Assembly (NCBI GenBank): GCA_002785985.1
Contig: NHNU01000001.1
Span: forward strand, 1,674,001 to 1,738,000
Direction: 5' to 3'
From: Microcyclosporella mali
Taxonomy: Eukaryota > Ascomycota > Dothideomycetes > Mycosphaerellales > Mycosphaerellaceae
Length of the DNA: 64,000 nucleotides
Each line of letters begins with the position of its first letter. Positions within the stretch are counted from its first letter, which is position 1. Positions 45,174 to 56,959 of this stretch are shown one piece after another. Under the pieces are notes generated by a model. That model did no database searches. It was not told where the DNA came from and saw nothing but the letters and a program-made list of their open reading frames with translations. Both the position numbers and the translations under genes were made by a program.

Positions 45174-46894
45174 CTACACCAGGTGGCGGTTGGACTTCTT
45201 GAAAGCCTCTCGTTGCTTGAAAGTTCTCCGTGGTTTATTGAGTCCCCGCCGTAAACGGCGACGTCTGAGCTGCGTCTCAGTATAAATGGTGTCTTCACAC
45301 GTATCCATGTCTACATCAAGGATGTTCAAGGGCCCGGTGAATGCGGCAAAGTCGAAGCTGGCATCATCGAAAATAGGCAGCCCGCGTCCGAGATCTTGCC
45401 TGCAAGCTAGGCGTGCGAGCGGTGTGTGGACCCAGATCGTCGTGTCTTCTTGTATGAGATGAGTCTCTTCGGCCAACAAGCTGCGCGCGACAGTCTGATC
45501 GCAGTGCTGTCGATCATAATGTCCGCACTTCTGCTGCACCAGGGTAATCACGAAACGCTGATGGTCGTCTTCTTCGCATTCAAGAGGGAGGATGACTCCA
45601 TATCTTTCTGGACAGCCTGGACGAGCATGACTGAGAAGTGCCGCTGAGTGTCGGATCAATCGGACTTCCAGGCCTTGATTGGTAACAGAATACGTGTTCC
45701 ATTTCTTCTTCTCAGATATGTGTCGCAAGTGTGCGCTGCTTCGAAACTGCTCGGGCGACGATGCCAGCATGGCATCTTGGCTGGGCCGCCATGGATGACG
45801 ACTCGCGTCCATCGTCCATGCAAATATTGATTGGTCATTGGAGGTTCTGATGATCTCTTCCTGTAATCTTCTGAAGGCGTTGCGGCCTTCGCCATAAAGT
45901 AAAGGGATGTGTACGCCGAACAAACCTAGAGCACAATATGCCATGTCTTCTATCCGGGTCGTCTCGCGGCACGCCAGCCAGCTCATCCTTTCTGCATAGC
46001 ATGATTGCCCGAGAGCTCTATCTCTCAAGAGAATGTCTTTTGATATGCCGCTTGCTTGCGATATGTAAGCAACAAGTGTCCTGCTTGGAACCGGATCGAG
46101 CACTCCAAGCGAAATCGAGCTCGCATAGAACAACTTCTGCTGATGAGAACCTGTGTCTGGAAATTCCAAGTGCCCGATACTCTCCCATCCTTTGGTCCAG
46201 AAATGGACCTTTGAAGGTGCCAGAAGCTCTTGCAAAGTCCAGCCCCTTTGAAACCAAGCCGAGTTTGCAAGGTTCATTATATGAAGGAGCTCAGACCCAC
46301 GATGCTCAAGCTTACTTTGTAGTTCTCCTAGCAGTGCGCGACTCTTGTACATTTCGATATGACTATCGCGGGCCTATTAACAAGCATACTCTGTTGTGAT
46401 TTGCTCAAGTTGACTCACCCCAAGGCTGTAAAGTATCCCGATCTAGGTTCCTGATATAGGCTACGCAGGAACCTCGCCGTAGTCACTCCATCAACGGCTC
46501 CAGTACTCTCGCGAATCATGGTATCCACGACCAGGACTTCCCATGCCCTCGAAATGGGATAGCTGACGTCAGACAGATAGATATAGCAAACTTCTGCTTT
46601 CTCATAGTACGACCACATACTGTTGATAGCCTCCGAGAGTTCGGCGCTAGACTTTTTGTCGATACAAACAGTGTCGATCCAGGCATATTTGACAGCGCCT
46701 TTTGAGCGCAGGCGGATTTGCTCGCAGAATCTGACCACTTTCTCGTAACCAGCTGTATCCTTTCTTCTTCCCTTGACATAATCTTTATAAGAGATCTCCT
46801 GATCCGACCAGCGATGAGACAGAATGACATACTTGGGTATATTGTCGCCATGGAACTCTTCCAGCTGAAGACTGTTAACATTGATGAGGCGCAT
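45174..46894 (-). CDS. HET-domain protein, HET-E/NACHT-associated type
   Basis: Exons are 46419-46894 and 45174-46362 with a 56-nt intron (GTGAGT to GATAG); total 1665 nt, 554 residues. The start MRLINVNSLQLEEFHGDNIPKY and YVILSHRWSDQEISYKDY are the classical opening of this HET subgroup. It continues YAWIDTVCIDKKSSAELSEA, then INSMWSYYEKAEVCYIYLSDV, WFQRGWTLQELLAPSKVHFW, and after it RMSWLACRETTRIEDMAYCA, with LGLFGVHIPLLYGEGRNAF. The frame is only kept with the acceptor after GATAG; the nearer TTAATAG gives a stop. A longer than usual link separates YLSDV from WFQRGW. No NACHT or repeat domain follows; the C-terminus is basic (RRRRLRRGLNKPRR). Role in non-self recognition is inferred from the family. 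Confidence 0.84.
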
Positions 46895-47714
46895 CGTCGA
46901 CGATAGAGAAGGGATCAGCCAGTTCGCGGGTATTGGATCTGTACCCAAGCGCCAGAGCAGCTTTATCTTTTGTACATCGAATTCATGAAATCGAGATTAT
47001 CTTGTAGTGAACACAAGCATGACACCTGTTTCTGCTGGTTTCATGGCAAATGTCTTCAAGGCTGAAGTTCAGCTGAACGAGGACGAGACTCGTTTCGAAT
47101 GCAAAGATGCCTCAGGCTTAAGGAGTCCTTTACATGATGAGATGTCGTCTCTTTTCGTCTACTCGACTTTTCATCTCGAACCTACTTTTCTCTTGCAACC
47201 TCAAGAAGTTGATTTTCCCTGGAAGCCATAATAAAAAAACTGACTTCACTGGGAGTGTTGTTGTGTGTCCCGAAATTCGGCGATAATGGGGATCCTCCTG
47301 CCTCGGCCCCTTGTTCTGGAGAAGGTGACTATCCCCTAGCGGTGCCACGAAATGTCCCTTCTCGTTGTTCAGAAGTCTTGCAATACGTCTGCATCGAGGA
47401 AAGCCGCTGCAGTGACACGAGGTATTATGTGCTCCTCACGAGACGTTCTCCCGTCTCGACACGATTGATAGTCTTCTATCTCGACACATCCGCGTGTTGA
47501 GTAGACTCACAAGAAATGACGCGAACAGTCAATAAATAACAGTAACCCGAGAACACTGGCTGCGGGGACGACTGGCGCCCTGCATAGATCGTCGAGAAGT
47601 CTAGTTCGAGTTCTTCCCAGTGGGACTGCAGTGCCGAGGACTCGGGCGAGCCTTTAAGAAGACCATAAAGCACTCTGTGTTCCCTTCTTCACGCAGACAT
47701 TGATCAGCTCGAAT
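46895..47714. promoter_or_regulatory. divergent promoter region
   Basis: The HET gene runs left and the dehydrogenase right across 820 bp. A few small frames occur, none with motifs. Confidence 0.45.
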
Positions 47715-49342
47715 ATGGCCCCATCTGCAGTAGACACCAACGGCGACAGTCACTCTCTCGCCGGCGAGGCCCTGAAGAATGTGATGGTGCCGTTCTCTCG
47801 ACTCTTTAGACAGGCTGCTAACGCTCGTGCAGCTGAGAGATCCTTCGCTCTTCATCCAGGGCTCTGCTTACATTGCCGACAAATGGGTGACGAGTGAGAA
47901 GACCTTCGATGTCTTCGGTAGGACTCCAGCGATGGCTCTGTCAAGATGGAAAGAGCTAAAGAGACATCACAGAACCCGCTACGGCTACAGTCCTGGGGAG
48001 CGCGGCGAGCTGCACGATCGATGACTTCCACACTGCGATCGAGGCTGCCCACACTGCGCAGATCAAGTACTTTGACGAGACGACAGCCGCTCAGCGAGGC
48101 GCCTTCTTGAGGAAATGGAATGATGCCATTCTAGCCAATGCCGATGACTTGGCTGTCATTCTCTCCTTGGAGAACGGCAAGACCCTCGCAGAAGCCAAAG
48201 GCGAAGTGATGTACGCAGCAAGCTTCATCGCCTGGTTTTCTGAAGAGGCAACCAGAGCATACGGCGCCACGATCCCTTCCTCGTCTCCGCACACAACGCT
48301 GCAAGCCGTCAAGGAACCTATCGGTGTCTGCGGAATCATCACGCCCTGGAATTTCCCTGCTGCCATGATCACTCGAAAAGTGGCTCCTGCGCTTGCAGCA
48401 GGCTGCTCCGTCGTCATCAAGCCACCGAGTGAGACTCCATACTCAGCTCTTGCTTTCATGAAGCTCGCCGAGAAGGTTGGTATTTTCCCTGGTGTTATGC
48501 ATGTTCTGCCCACCAAGGACCGCCAAGCTGGTTCTGAGCTCGCTATTCATCCCCTTGTGAGGAAGATCAGCTTTACTGGCTCTACTGGCGTGGGCAAGAT
48601 GTTAGCAAAGCTGGCGGCAGGAACTTTGAAGAAGTGTAGTTTGGAGTTGGGCGGCAACGCCCCTTTCATTGTGTTTGACGATGCCAACGTCGATCTTGCT
48701 GTTGAAGGTGCGATGTTCTGCAAATTCAGGTGCACTGGTCAGACTTGCGTGTGTGCGAACCGGCTATATGTTCAGAAGGGCATTGCTCCGGAATTCACCA
48801 AGAAGCTCGTGGAGGCGGTTTCCAAGCTCAAATGTGGACCTGGCCTAGACTCTTCGACCACCCAAGGACCTCTCGTGAATGCAGCGGCAGTCAAGAAGAT
48901 TGAGGAACACGTTGCCGACGCCATCGCCAAGGGCGGCAAGGTCGAGATCGGAGGCAAAAGCGCAGGCACCAAAGGATTCTTCTACCCACCTACCGTCGTG
49001 TCAGGAGCGACAGCCGAGATGGTCGTAGCGAACGACGAGACTTTCGGACCTCTGGCACCCATATTCGAGTTCGAGACCGAAGCAGATGCCATTCGCCTCG
49101 CAAATGACACCGAATTCGGATTAGCCGGATACTTCTTCAGTAGCAGCATCGGTCGATGCACGAGAGTGGCGAGAAAGCTCCAATGTGGCATGATTGGCGT
49201 GAACACCGGCAAGATTTCTGCAGCGGAGGCTCCTTTCGGTGGCGTCAAGGAGAGTGGGTACGGCAGAGAAGGTTCGCTGTACGGCATGGAGGAGTATATG
49301 GTGACTAAGAGCATCACCATTGGGAACATCGATAAGTTGTGA
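47715..49342 (+). CDS. succinate-semialdehyde dehydrogenase (NAD(P)+)
   Basis: Exons are 47715-47780, 47833-47917 and 47973-49342, encoding 506 residues. The first intron has a GCTAAC branch site. The enzyme oxidises succinate semialdehyde to succinate in the GABA shunt. Aldehyde-dehydrogenase hallmarks are ITPWNFPAAMITRKVAPALA, IKPPSETPYSALAF, the nucleotide-binding FTGSTGVGK, the general base in CSLELGGNAPFIVF (Glu 275), and the nucleophile in RCTGQTCVCANR (Cys 309). The N-terminal DPSLFIQGSAYIADKWV, the CTGQTC sequence and the C-terminal GGVKESGYGREGS are typical of the GabD branch. The Cys-x-Cys at the active site could respond to redox state, as in plant and human homologues. A cytosolic location is assumed, since no presequence is obvious. 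Confidence 0.93.
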
Positions 49343-50792
49343 AAGCAGATATACCGTGGTATCAGGGCGTATCCGTTCGTGACCGAGCCAAGTGTGTGTC
49401 ACGGTTTTTGTCGTCTTCCTTGTACAGATCTGCTCCCTCATCAGTGAAGCCCGGTTGGCAAATAAGGAATTATTACCACTGTCCTCGTTTTCCCCTGGCA
49501 TCAAGGTCTGATTCGTCAGTAAAGCTTTGGCACATATGATAGACGAGAAGCAGGATCGCTATTGAATTTGGACCCACAAAGTCGCCTCACTTCCCCGATC
49601 TCGTCCAATATATCCTGTCACGACCATTCACTCAGCATTCGGGCAGGCATGAGCCTGTCAAACGAGATCAAATTACATTTTGCCAATGCCTCCAGTAGCT
49701 GCGCTCGCGAGCCATATCGGAGTGATCCGTCAGTGTGAGGCACAGTACACACGAGGTACCCAAGGTACGTATCGAAAGGGAGAGTAAGACTGGAGGGACG
49801 ACTTGACTCGGCGGAAGGACAGGAGATGCGTACTGCCACTAGCGCCCGTCACTCAAGGACGAATTGCAAACTAGTCTAGCGCGAAACTGCTCCGCTCGTG
49901 ACTCTCACCTGCAGCCTGTCCTCCCCGTATCATAACCACTAATAAAATGATATGACCTCCACAGTACTTGCCGCGTGCTAGCAGATAGAACCAGAAGGCT
50001 GCTTCAATGTCAACGCTCTGTCCCTGCCCATCGTGGATGAGTGATACCTCCTGTAGTGGCACCAGGCACGGGAGATCTGGTAGCAGGAAAATCACACCTC
50101 CACGTGCTCGGCCTTCCAACATCATTGCAGGAGTTTGCGCGGAAAACGAGCTGCCGAAAAGACGTGCGATGGGTTGACGTGGCTGAGAGACGGCTGCCCG
50201 CGTCTCTGCAACACCGCCGACTCGCTATCACTGCATGAGTACCACGTTCGGCCCATGTCGGTCGTGTACTTTATTGTCAGTATTCTGTCGTGCACTGCGT
50301 TGAGTCTGCACCTCACAGACGTCATGAGCTCCACTCCGGCGTCCTTCACCCTCAATTTCGTGGCTACCAGGATGCCGGGATGTATGCTGGGTTTGTACGC
50401 CACAAAGCGCCTATATCGATCCATCTGCCGGACGACTGGACACGCAGGAGGACTTTATGTTTGCAAAATATGAGACCTTTCACGGAATCCCGAATCTATG
50501 TGTTCTGGCGTGGTCGAATAGTCGTCGAAATACATGACTGGTGTTGAAGCCGGGAAGGCGCCCAAAGCATGTGACGACGTTTAGTGAATATGGCTCTGCC
50601 ACCCTCACTCGTTTGTTTATTGTGGGTCCCAAGCTATTTTCAAGAGCCTCCACCGACTCTTGCCTGGCGAAGAGATCTGTTTGCCCTTCATCTCTCGAGC
50701 CCGCTCCCAAACCAACTCGACTTTCTTTCTTCATGAAAACGCATCTAGCAGAGGACCATTGACCAGAGCTCTACTCCACTTGCCAGAACAAC
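49343..50792. other. 1.45 kb stretch, possible gene remnant on minus
   Basis: No intact gene is supported. Minus-strand frames at about 50480-50734, 50122-50424, 49871-50125 and 49618-49839 read in part like protein (FVAYKPSIHPGILVATKLRV; DAGVELMTSVRCRLNAVHDR; ILLVVMI; LPFDTYLGYLVCTV). They do not join with acceptable splice phases, so a decayed gene is possible. The right end is the promoter of the glyoxal oxidase. Confidence 0.35.
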
Positions 50793-53010
50793 ATGCGGGC
50801 GACACTCGTAGTCACCGCCCTGTTGCCAGTGCTGGGCGCAGCAAACATCAGCTTCTCGATGGTCCAGCCTGTCTGCGATTACAGTTTGCCCACACACCAG
50901 GGTTGCCTTACGGGCCAACAATGTCTTACAAACAACACGTATGTTCTAAACAATAAGTACTGGCCTCGAAAAGTTGACGATGACATCTAGTTGTGCACCT
51001 ACTAAGCGAGACTCGAATGCTCGAGACGACGGTCGCTGCGGCATCGACTTCGGAGGCGCTACCTGCGATCCCAATGGCGCCTACGGTGGATGTTGCAGCA
51101 GTCATGGATACTGCGGCAAGACGGCAGATCATTGTCTGAAGGCGAATGGTTGCCAGAGTGGATGCGACTCGACCAGCGGCAGTCCTACAGAGTCAGACGA
51201 CCCCAACCAGAGCGAGCCCGTGCTTGCCCGCCCGTCAAGTTCTGTGAATGGAGGTCCAGTCACCACGGATGGATCTTGCGGCGCAAACAAGGGAGGCACA
51301 GTCTGTGGCGATTGGCGTCTTGGAAGCTGCTGCTCCCTCTACGGTTTTTGCGGCAGCTCCAGCGCTCATTGTGGCGAAGGCTGTCAGAGTGGACCATGTA
51401 TTCAAGCACCTATCGTACCAGCCCCAAGTGCGACTCCAGCGCCTGCTAGTACCAACCCTGGTACCTTCGAGATTGTCGGAGATTCCGGCGTCCCAGCAAT
51501 GCACGCTGGCTTGATGCCGAATGGCAAAGTCTTCTTCCTCGACAAGATTGAGGATTACACTCAGCTTAAACTCGACGACAACTACTTCGCCTATAGTGCT
51601 GAATACGACCCTACGACTAACAAGCCCGTGGGCCTGGCATACAAGACAAACGCATTCTGCGCAGGCGGCGCCTTCCTCGCGAACGGTACCATGGTGTCGA
51701 TTGGCGGCAATGGCAATTTGAGCTGGCTTGACCCTACAGTCACAGATGGATGGCGCGGTCTACGCTTTCTCACTCGTTCGGCAACAGATTCCAGCCTAGA
51801 CGGACAAGACTGGATCGAGTCTGAGAACATCCTGCTCAACACAGCTCGATGGTACGCCAGCGCTCAAACTATGCCGGACGGCACAATCTTTGTTGCTTCT
51901 GGCAGTTTGAACGGCCTCGATCCGACGCTGGAGACCAACAACAATCCAACCTACGAAATCCTGGATGTCAACGGAGTCTCGCAGGGCGAGTCTATACCCA
52001 TGGAAATCCTAATCAGGACTCAACCGTACTATATGTACCCATTCATCCATCTCCTCAACGACGGCACGCTTTTCGTCTTCTCATCGAAGTCATCCGAAAT
52101 CTTCGATGTGGGCAAGAATCAGACCATCAAGTCGTTCGACTATCTGCCCGGCCTCTATCGCACATATCCCAATACCGGCGGCTCCGTGCTCCTTCCCCTC
52201 TCCTCTTCGAACGACTGGAGCTCAAGCATCATGATATGCGGCGGCGGCGCATACCAAGACATCACCAGCCCGACCGATCCCTCCTGCGGCCGCATCAAAC
52301 CACTCTCTGACGATCCCATTTGGGAAATGGACAGCATGCCCGAAGGCCGCGGCATGGTCGAAGGCACCCTTCTGCCCGACGGCACAGTCCTCTGGGTCAA
52401 CGGCGCCAACAAAGGCGCGCAAGGCTATGGTCTCGCCACGGACCCGACCCTCACCGTCTTCATCTACAACCCAGCCGCAGCCCTCGGCCAGCGCTGGACC
52501 ACCGGCGCATCATCCACGATCCCCCGCCTCTACCACTCCGTCGCCCTGCTCCTCCTCGATGGCACCCTGATGCTAGCAGGCAGCAATCCCGTGCAAATGC
52601 CCGTCCTCGAACCCTCAGCTCAAAACCCCTACCCCACTGAATTCCGCGTGCAAATTTACACACCACCTTATCTCTCCGATCCTACGCTGCGTCCGACGGA
52701 AATTCTCCTGTCGACCACCTCCCTCCCAGCCAGCGACGAAGGCTCGACTTTCGGCATCAAGTTCACGGCTGCCAGAAGCGCGGAAGCGGTGCAAGTGGCA
52801 CTCTATCATGGCGGTTTCGTCACGCATAGTCTGCATATGAGCCATCGCATGCTCTTCCTCGATACGCAGGGTTTCGAGGCGGGGATGATGGAGCAGGAGA
52901 TCATAGTGACGATGCCACCGAGTAGCAATCTGGCTCCGCCTGGACCGTATGTCGTCTACGTGGTTGTGGATGGCGTGCCGGGGATGGGACAGTCTGTGAT
53001 GGTTTCGTGA
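50793..53010 (+). CDS. secreted glyoxal oxidase with two chitin-binding domains
   Basis: Exons are 50793-50938 and 50991-53010 (52-nt intron), encoding 721 residues. A signal peptide (MRATLVVTALLPVLGAA) is followed by two CBM18/hevein-like cysteine clusters at about residues 62-108 (GGCCSSHGYCGKTADHC) and 140-186 (GSCCSLYGFCGSSSAHC). A Pro/Ala/Ser linker then leads to a copper-radical-oxidase domain (AA5_1 type). Catalytic features are present: the cross-linked Cys in NAFCAGGAFLANGTMVSIGG, the axial Tyr-His in PRLYHSVALLLLDGTLMLAG, and the C-terminal His in VTHSLHMSHRMLFL. Such enzymes oxidise aldehydes to acids and make hydrogen peroxide outside the cell. The chitin-binding part suggests anchoring to fungal walls, either its own or those of other fungi; that is inference. 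It is convergent with the CCCH gene. Confidence 0.93.
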
Positions 53011-53412
53011 CGGTTGGAACCCAGAAAGCGAGGATCGAAGTGCATTGAGAGTATACCTCGCTCACAGAGTATAAGCGAGTAGAGAAGGATCAGGGCTGAG
53101 TTCGATGGACATGCTGTTCATTGATATAGCTACAGAGGCCGTTACCTGTCCTGACAATATCCCTCCGCTCTCTCAAAGGCTAATGGGCTAGCGGACTCGT
53201 AAGTTCTTACGATCGCTTTCTCCTGCCGATTTTCATTTCATTGATCCTCTCCACACGTAGCTGAATATACCGTCCTTCCATAACGTCAAAGTATGGTTGG
53301 TTGGTTGTAGTCCTTACCCTTCGCACCAATCCTGATCGCACGGCTTCTTACCCAGATGTAAGACGAGCTCCACACAGTCGACGTCCTTGCGCTGCATGAC
53401 AGGCAGAGATTT
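53011..53412. other. intergenic between convergent stops
   Basis: About 400 bases of 3' flanking sequence of the glyoxal oxidase and CCCH genes. No coding frame was supported. Confidence 0.55.
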
Positions 53413-55143
53413 TCAGTCAGTCAAAAACTCTGTATTCGAGCTCTGGTCAACAGTAGCACCATGGCTCTCTGCCTCGCCCTCACTTTCTTGCGTAACAGAA
53501 CTCGACGGTGAGTCTGAACCATTCTCATCCCAAACGGCCGCTTCCTTCGACGCAGTCATGACTCCGTCGACGAAGTCGACGACGGTCAAGTCAACCGCAT
53601 GCGCAGGAAAAGGCAATTTGCAGTGCACTTTGCCTCCTCGTCGCCGGCAGTCCGGCAATTGGCAGATGTGCCCCTGGAAGCAAAAAGGATCGCGACATGC
53701 GCCACGACGCGTACATGGCATGCCACGCGCCACCTCCTTGAGGGCGGTTTTGACTCCGTCGGTGATCGGGGAGTGATCATACGCGCAAGAATCACCGCTT
53801 ACGCAGTATTTCTTAAGATGGTAGTTGTTACAAAGTTTGTGTTTGGCCGTTCTGGCGTTGAAAGACGCTCGGTCGGCGGGAGGGTATGGGCTGATATAAG
53901 GATCAATCCGATGCTCCTCGCGGTTTACTGGAATCTTTCCAAGCGGAATGCTCTCCTCTCGCGGCAAGGCAGCGAGGAGCTCAGCTTGGCTTTGGTTCGG
54001 GATGTTCACATTTCCTTTCATAAAATCTGTGTCAGATCTCTTTTGGATATGGTTCGACATCACGGCTCTGTCGGAAGGTGCGTCTTTACGCCAACTCGAC
54101 ATGGTGTCGATCTCAGACGCGGCGGCATATTCATTGCTATTGCGATTAGAATCGAGATGCAGCAGCTTACAGGAGTTTCCAAATCGGCACAATCCTTTTT
54201 GGAAAAATGTGCAGATATTGGCCGTGGACTCGGAGGAGTTCCCACTTTGATGTCTGTGAGGAAGAGGAGGAAAAGGCTTTTGGTAGCCTGCTGAGTTTGG
54301 TACAGGCTTCTGATAAGTCGGAATCGGGGTCGATGAGTCCAGAGGCATGCTCCGAAAAAGCTGTGGAAAGTCCTCAATACGAAGACCTAACTTGGCGAAT
54401 TCCCTATGGAAGGAGTGCGAGCGGACGAGAGTTATGCGGTCGCGGCTGCTGTTCGAGTAAGGGGTAAGCTCGTTGATGTAGCCAACATCGTGGCAAGCAG
54501 CGAAGTAGATGTGCTTGCACTGACTGTTCTCAGCATAGAGCTGGAACAGGGCCCTGATGTTTCTGTCAGTCCAACGTAACCTGACTTTGGAACATTGAGA
54601 GACGCACCTGATCTTCGAGTCGGCATTCTCCTTCAACTCTCCAGCATCAACAAAGTCAAAGAGCTGATAAGAGCGATTGAAGTCGGCGACGAAAGGTGCC
54701 AGCGAGCGCTTTTCCGGTCCAGCGAGTTTGACTTTGGACAGAGCTTTTGACAGCCCAGTAAGGTTTGCATATATGCGCACCATGATTTTGCAGTGAGTCA
54801 AACCTCTGGCTTGCAGACTGGTTCGAACGGCATCGTTGAGAAGCTGTGCTGCTCTGGAACCGCCTTCAGAGCCACTGCTGACCAGGTCATCATCGAAGAC
54901 ATAGCCATCTCCGTCGACGAGAACGAGGACAAACGGATTGCGCTCTTGACCTTTAGCCAATTGCTTGTACTTTTCCCTGGTCTCGCGCTCCTCTTCGTAA
55001 TCACTCTTCAGCCTCTGGTAGTCCTCCATAAGCTGGGCATAGCGCGAGAGGATCTCGGCATTAGTTTGACTGCGTTTCTCTTCCGCCAGGCGAAATTCTT
55101 GCAGCTGAAGCGCCGCATCCTCGAGCTCCCGCTCGCTGAGCAT
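53413..55143 (-). CDS. CCCH zinc-finger protein with N-terminal coiled coil
   Basis: Exons are 54608-55143 and 53413-54553, encoding 558 residues. The 54-nt intron (GTGCGT to CATCAG) is frame-neutral, so its retention adds 18 residues. Start is the ATG at 55143; the frame is open further but from a GTG. A coiled coil (about 1-65) leads to a globular domain beginning VLVLVDGDGYVFDD and containing NDAVRTSLQARGLTHCKIMV and IYFAACHDVGYINELTPYSN, reminiscent of a NYN/PIN-like nuclease-type fold, though catalytic residues are not certain. Three zinc fingers follow: CTFFQKGLCRFGNSCKLLH (C-x7-C-x5-C-x3-H), CNNYHLKKYCVSGDSCAYDH (C-x8-C-x5-C-x3-H) and CTRRGACRDPFCFQGH. RNA binding is inferred. Similar three-finger proteins are widespread in ascomycetes but poorly studied. 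Confidence 0.87.
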   Translation of the reverse strand: MLSERELEDAALQLQEFRLAEEKRSQTNAEILSRYAQLMEDYQRLKSDYEEERETREKYKQLAKGQERNPFVLVLVDGDGYVFDDDLVSSGSEGGSRAAQLLNDAVRTSLQARGLTHCKIMVRIYANLTGLSKALSKVKLAGPEKRSLAPFVADFNRSYQLFDFVDAGELKENADSKIRCVSQCSKVRLRWTDRNIRALFQLYAENSQCKHIYFAACHDVGYINELTPYSNSSRDRITLVRSHSFHREFAKLGLRIEDFPQLFRSMPLDSSTPIPTYQKPVPNSAGYQKPFPPLPHRHQSGNSSESTANICTFFQKGLCRFGNSCKLLHLDSNRNSNEYAAASEIDTMSSWRKDAPSDRAVMSNHIQKRSDTDFMKGNVNIPNQSQAELLAALPREESIPLGKIPVNREEHRIDPYISPYPPADRASFNARTAKHKLCNNYHLKKYCVSGDSCAYDHSPITDGVKTALKEVARGMPCTRRGACRDPFCFQGHICQLPDCRRRGGKVHCKLPFPAHAVDLTVVDFVDGVMTASKEAAVWDENGSDSPSSSVTQESEGEAESHGATVDQSSNTEFLTD

Positions 55144-55572
55144 TTCGACTGTTGTTTCGTGTCTTCCTGACACTCTGGCTAGCTTTCCGTGTTATGAGTC
55201 AATAGCGATCGCGAGCAAACAGAAAAGCGTCTCAAATATTTGAGACTCCAAGCATTGTCTCGGCCGCTTGTCTCTCGACTGGGCAACCTGATCGATCACG
55301 CGTCTGCGCACGGACTCATGCATGTATCAGATGGCAGCGCTGGAGTGTCTATACACGTGAACGCGAGGTGGAAAGTCAGAGTTGCAGAACGAAAGGAAAC
55401 CGAAATGAAAGAACCTTGAAGTGCGGTAGTGCACAAGAAGGGGAAAGGCTGAGATCGGCAGTTGATGTCCCGGCCCGCAAGCCGAATGTTTTGCCCCGCC
55501 AACATCACGTCGTCAACATTGGAGACGCGTTCGATGCTCACGAACATATCTTCCACACTGAGATAAGAAGAA
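55144..55572. promoter_or_regulatory. divergent promoter region
   Basis: The CCCH gene (leftward) and SPC19 (rightward) share these 429 bases. No further feature was recognised. Confidence 0.5.
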
Positions 55573-56187
55573 ATGGACAGCAGCACACAAAACGCCCTAC
55601 AAGGATGTGTGACCTCACTCAGATCCAGCATGCAACTGCTAGACTCAAGCATCAACATCCTCGACTCAGGCGTCAACGACTATCCCCGGCTTGGAAAAGT
55701 GTTACAGACGACGAGGGTACGAGAGATCCAACCAAAAATTGTTGCCAATCCATAATCGTTATGACTCATACTCATCCATCATGAAATTCTCTAGCACTTC
55801 GAACTCGTCTCCGAACACGATCTCACAGCCGCACAATCCACTCTCCTCTCTGAGATCCAACCCGAAGTCACACACCTTCTCTCGCGCGTGGAGACGTACC
55901 TCGACAAGCTCGAGAGACGCGAGAAATCCCTGATCGCGAAAGCGGAGCTGCAAGAAGGTCGGCTGTCTCGTCCTTCGCGGTCGAAGAGTCCAGGAGGCTC
56001 GTCAAAGAGTCCAGGACCTGGCGGTGGAGGTAGCAGCAGCAGCGCGGGAGGGCTGAGCAATTTGGAGGAGTTGAAGATGCAGCAGTTGCGACAGAAGAAG
56101 GAGCGCCTGAGCTATGCTGTCGGAAGGTTGGAGTTGCAGGCGAGTCAGAGGCAGAGGCAGCTGAGGAAGAGTATGGCGGCACAATGA
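55573..56187 (+). CDS. SPC19: DASH complex subunit Spc19
   Basis: Exons are 55573-55716 and 55795-56187 (78-nt intron), encoding 178 residues. Spc19 is part of the ten-subunit DASH/Dam1 ring that couples kinetochores to spindle microtubules. The N-terminus (CVTSLRSSMQLLDSSINILD, then SGVNDYPRLGKVLQTTR) joins HFELVSEHDLTAAQSTLLSE and IQPEVTHLLSRVETYLDKLE. A basic Ser/Gly-rich linker (SRPSRSKSPGGSSKSPGPGG) and a final coiled coil (ELKMQQLRQKKERLSYAVGR) follow. The conserved CVxSLxxSMxLLDSSIxILDSGVxD block is diagnostic. The splice is phase 0 after TTR. Expected in the nucleus on the mitotic spindle. It is convergent with RHO3. Confidence 0.94.
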
Positions 56188-56959
56188 AAGATGGAACAAG
56201 CTGAGTGTGTGCGGAGTCTGGTTGGCATGAGTTTTATGATACCCGGTGGACGAGATAGGATTCGTGTGGGGCGAGAGGCGCATCGCAGCCCACGAGACTG
56301 CATGCTTGATATTTACGAGCGGTCAACAAAGATGGCGCACTTTCCTCTCCGATCCACATCTGAAAAGAGCAAGACACCAATGAAAGCAGTAGAGGACGAA
56401 TGACGTGACTGTATGGAAGGCTGTTATGCTGTTATGCTGTTGTTCAAGAGGCTTCCACTGCTGACTCGTCCATCAGCCATGCAGTGACTATTACCATACT
56501 CTGGGAAGTTGTACCTCCTGAATTACCTCATCACCCAGGCGAAAGACAGATCTCTCAGGTCATTTTATCACAAATACTCTGATTGCAGATTGTCTTTCTC
56601 CTTTTCATGAGCTCTTGCCTTCTCTGCTGGTCTTCGGCCCCTTCGTCCCCTCCTTACAGCTTCCTTGCTTCAGCTCAAGCTATCGTCAGTCAGCGAGCAT
56701 ACTTTTCTGTATTCCCTCCCCTCCCAGCCCATCTCTCCCTCCCATACGTTCCGCGAAACGCAAGAAAGCCTCTTCGCAATTGGTGTATCTGTTTCTCGAG
56801 TCCATTACGCCAAGAACGCCGTCGCGTGCATGAATCAAGAAATAGCAAATTCGATCATGGCAAATACTGAATGCGGTTGTGGTCAATGTGTCGTGCTTCA
56901 GTCCGGGGTGGACGTCGGGACCTCGATGTCTGTCTTCGATGCAAGGCCTCGCCGGGACC
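56188..56959. other. intergenic between convergent genes
   Basis: This is the 3' flank of SPC19 and RHO3. Around 56580-56760 it is pyrimidine-rich. No gene is supported. Confidence 0.5.

Noticed and set aside
46353..46420. Apparent frame break in the second HET gene
   Set aside because: Using the acceptor after GATAG (intron 46363-46418) instead of the nearer TTAATAG restores the frame and gives 554 codons plus stop.
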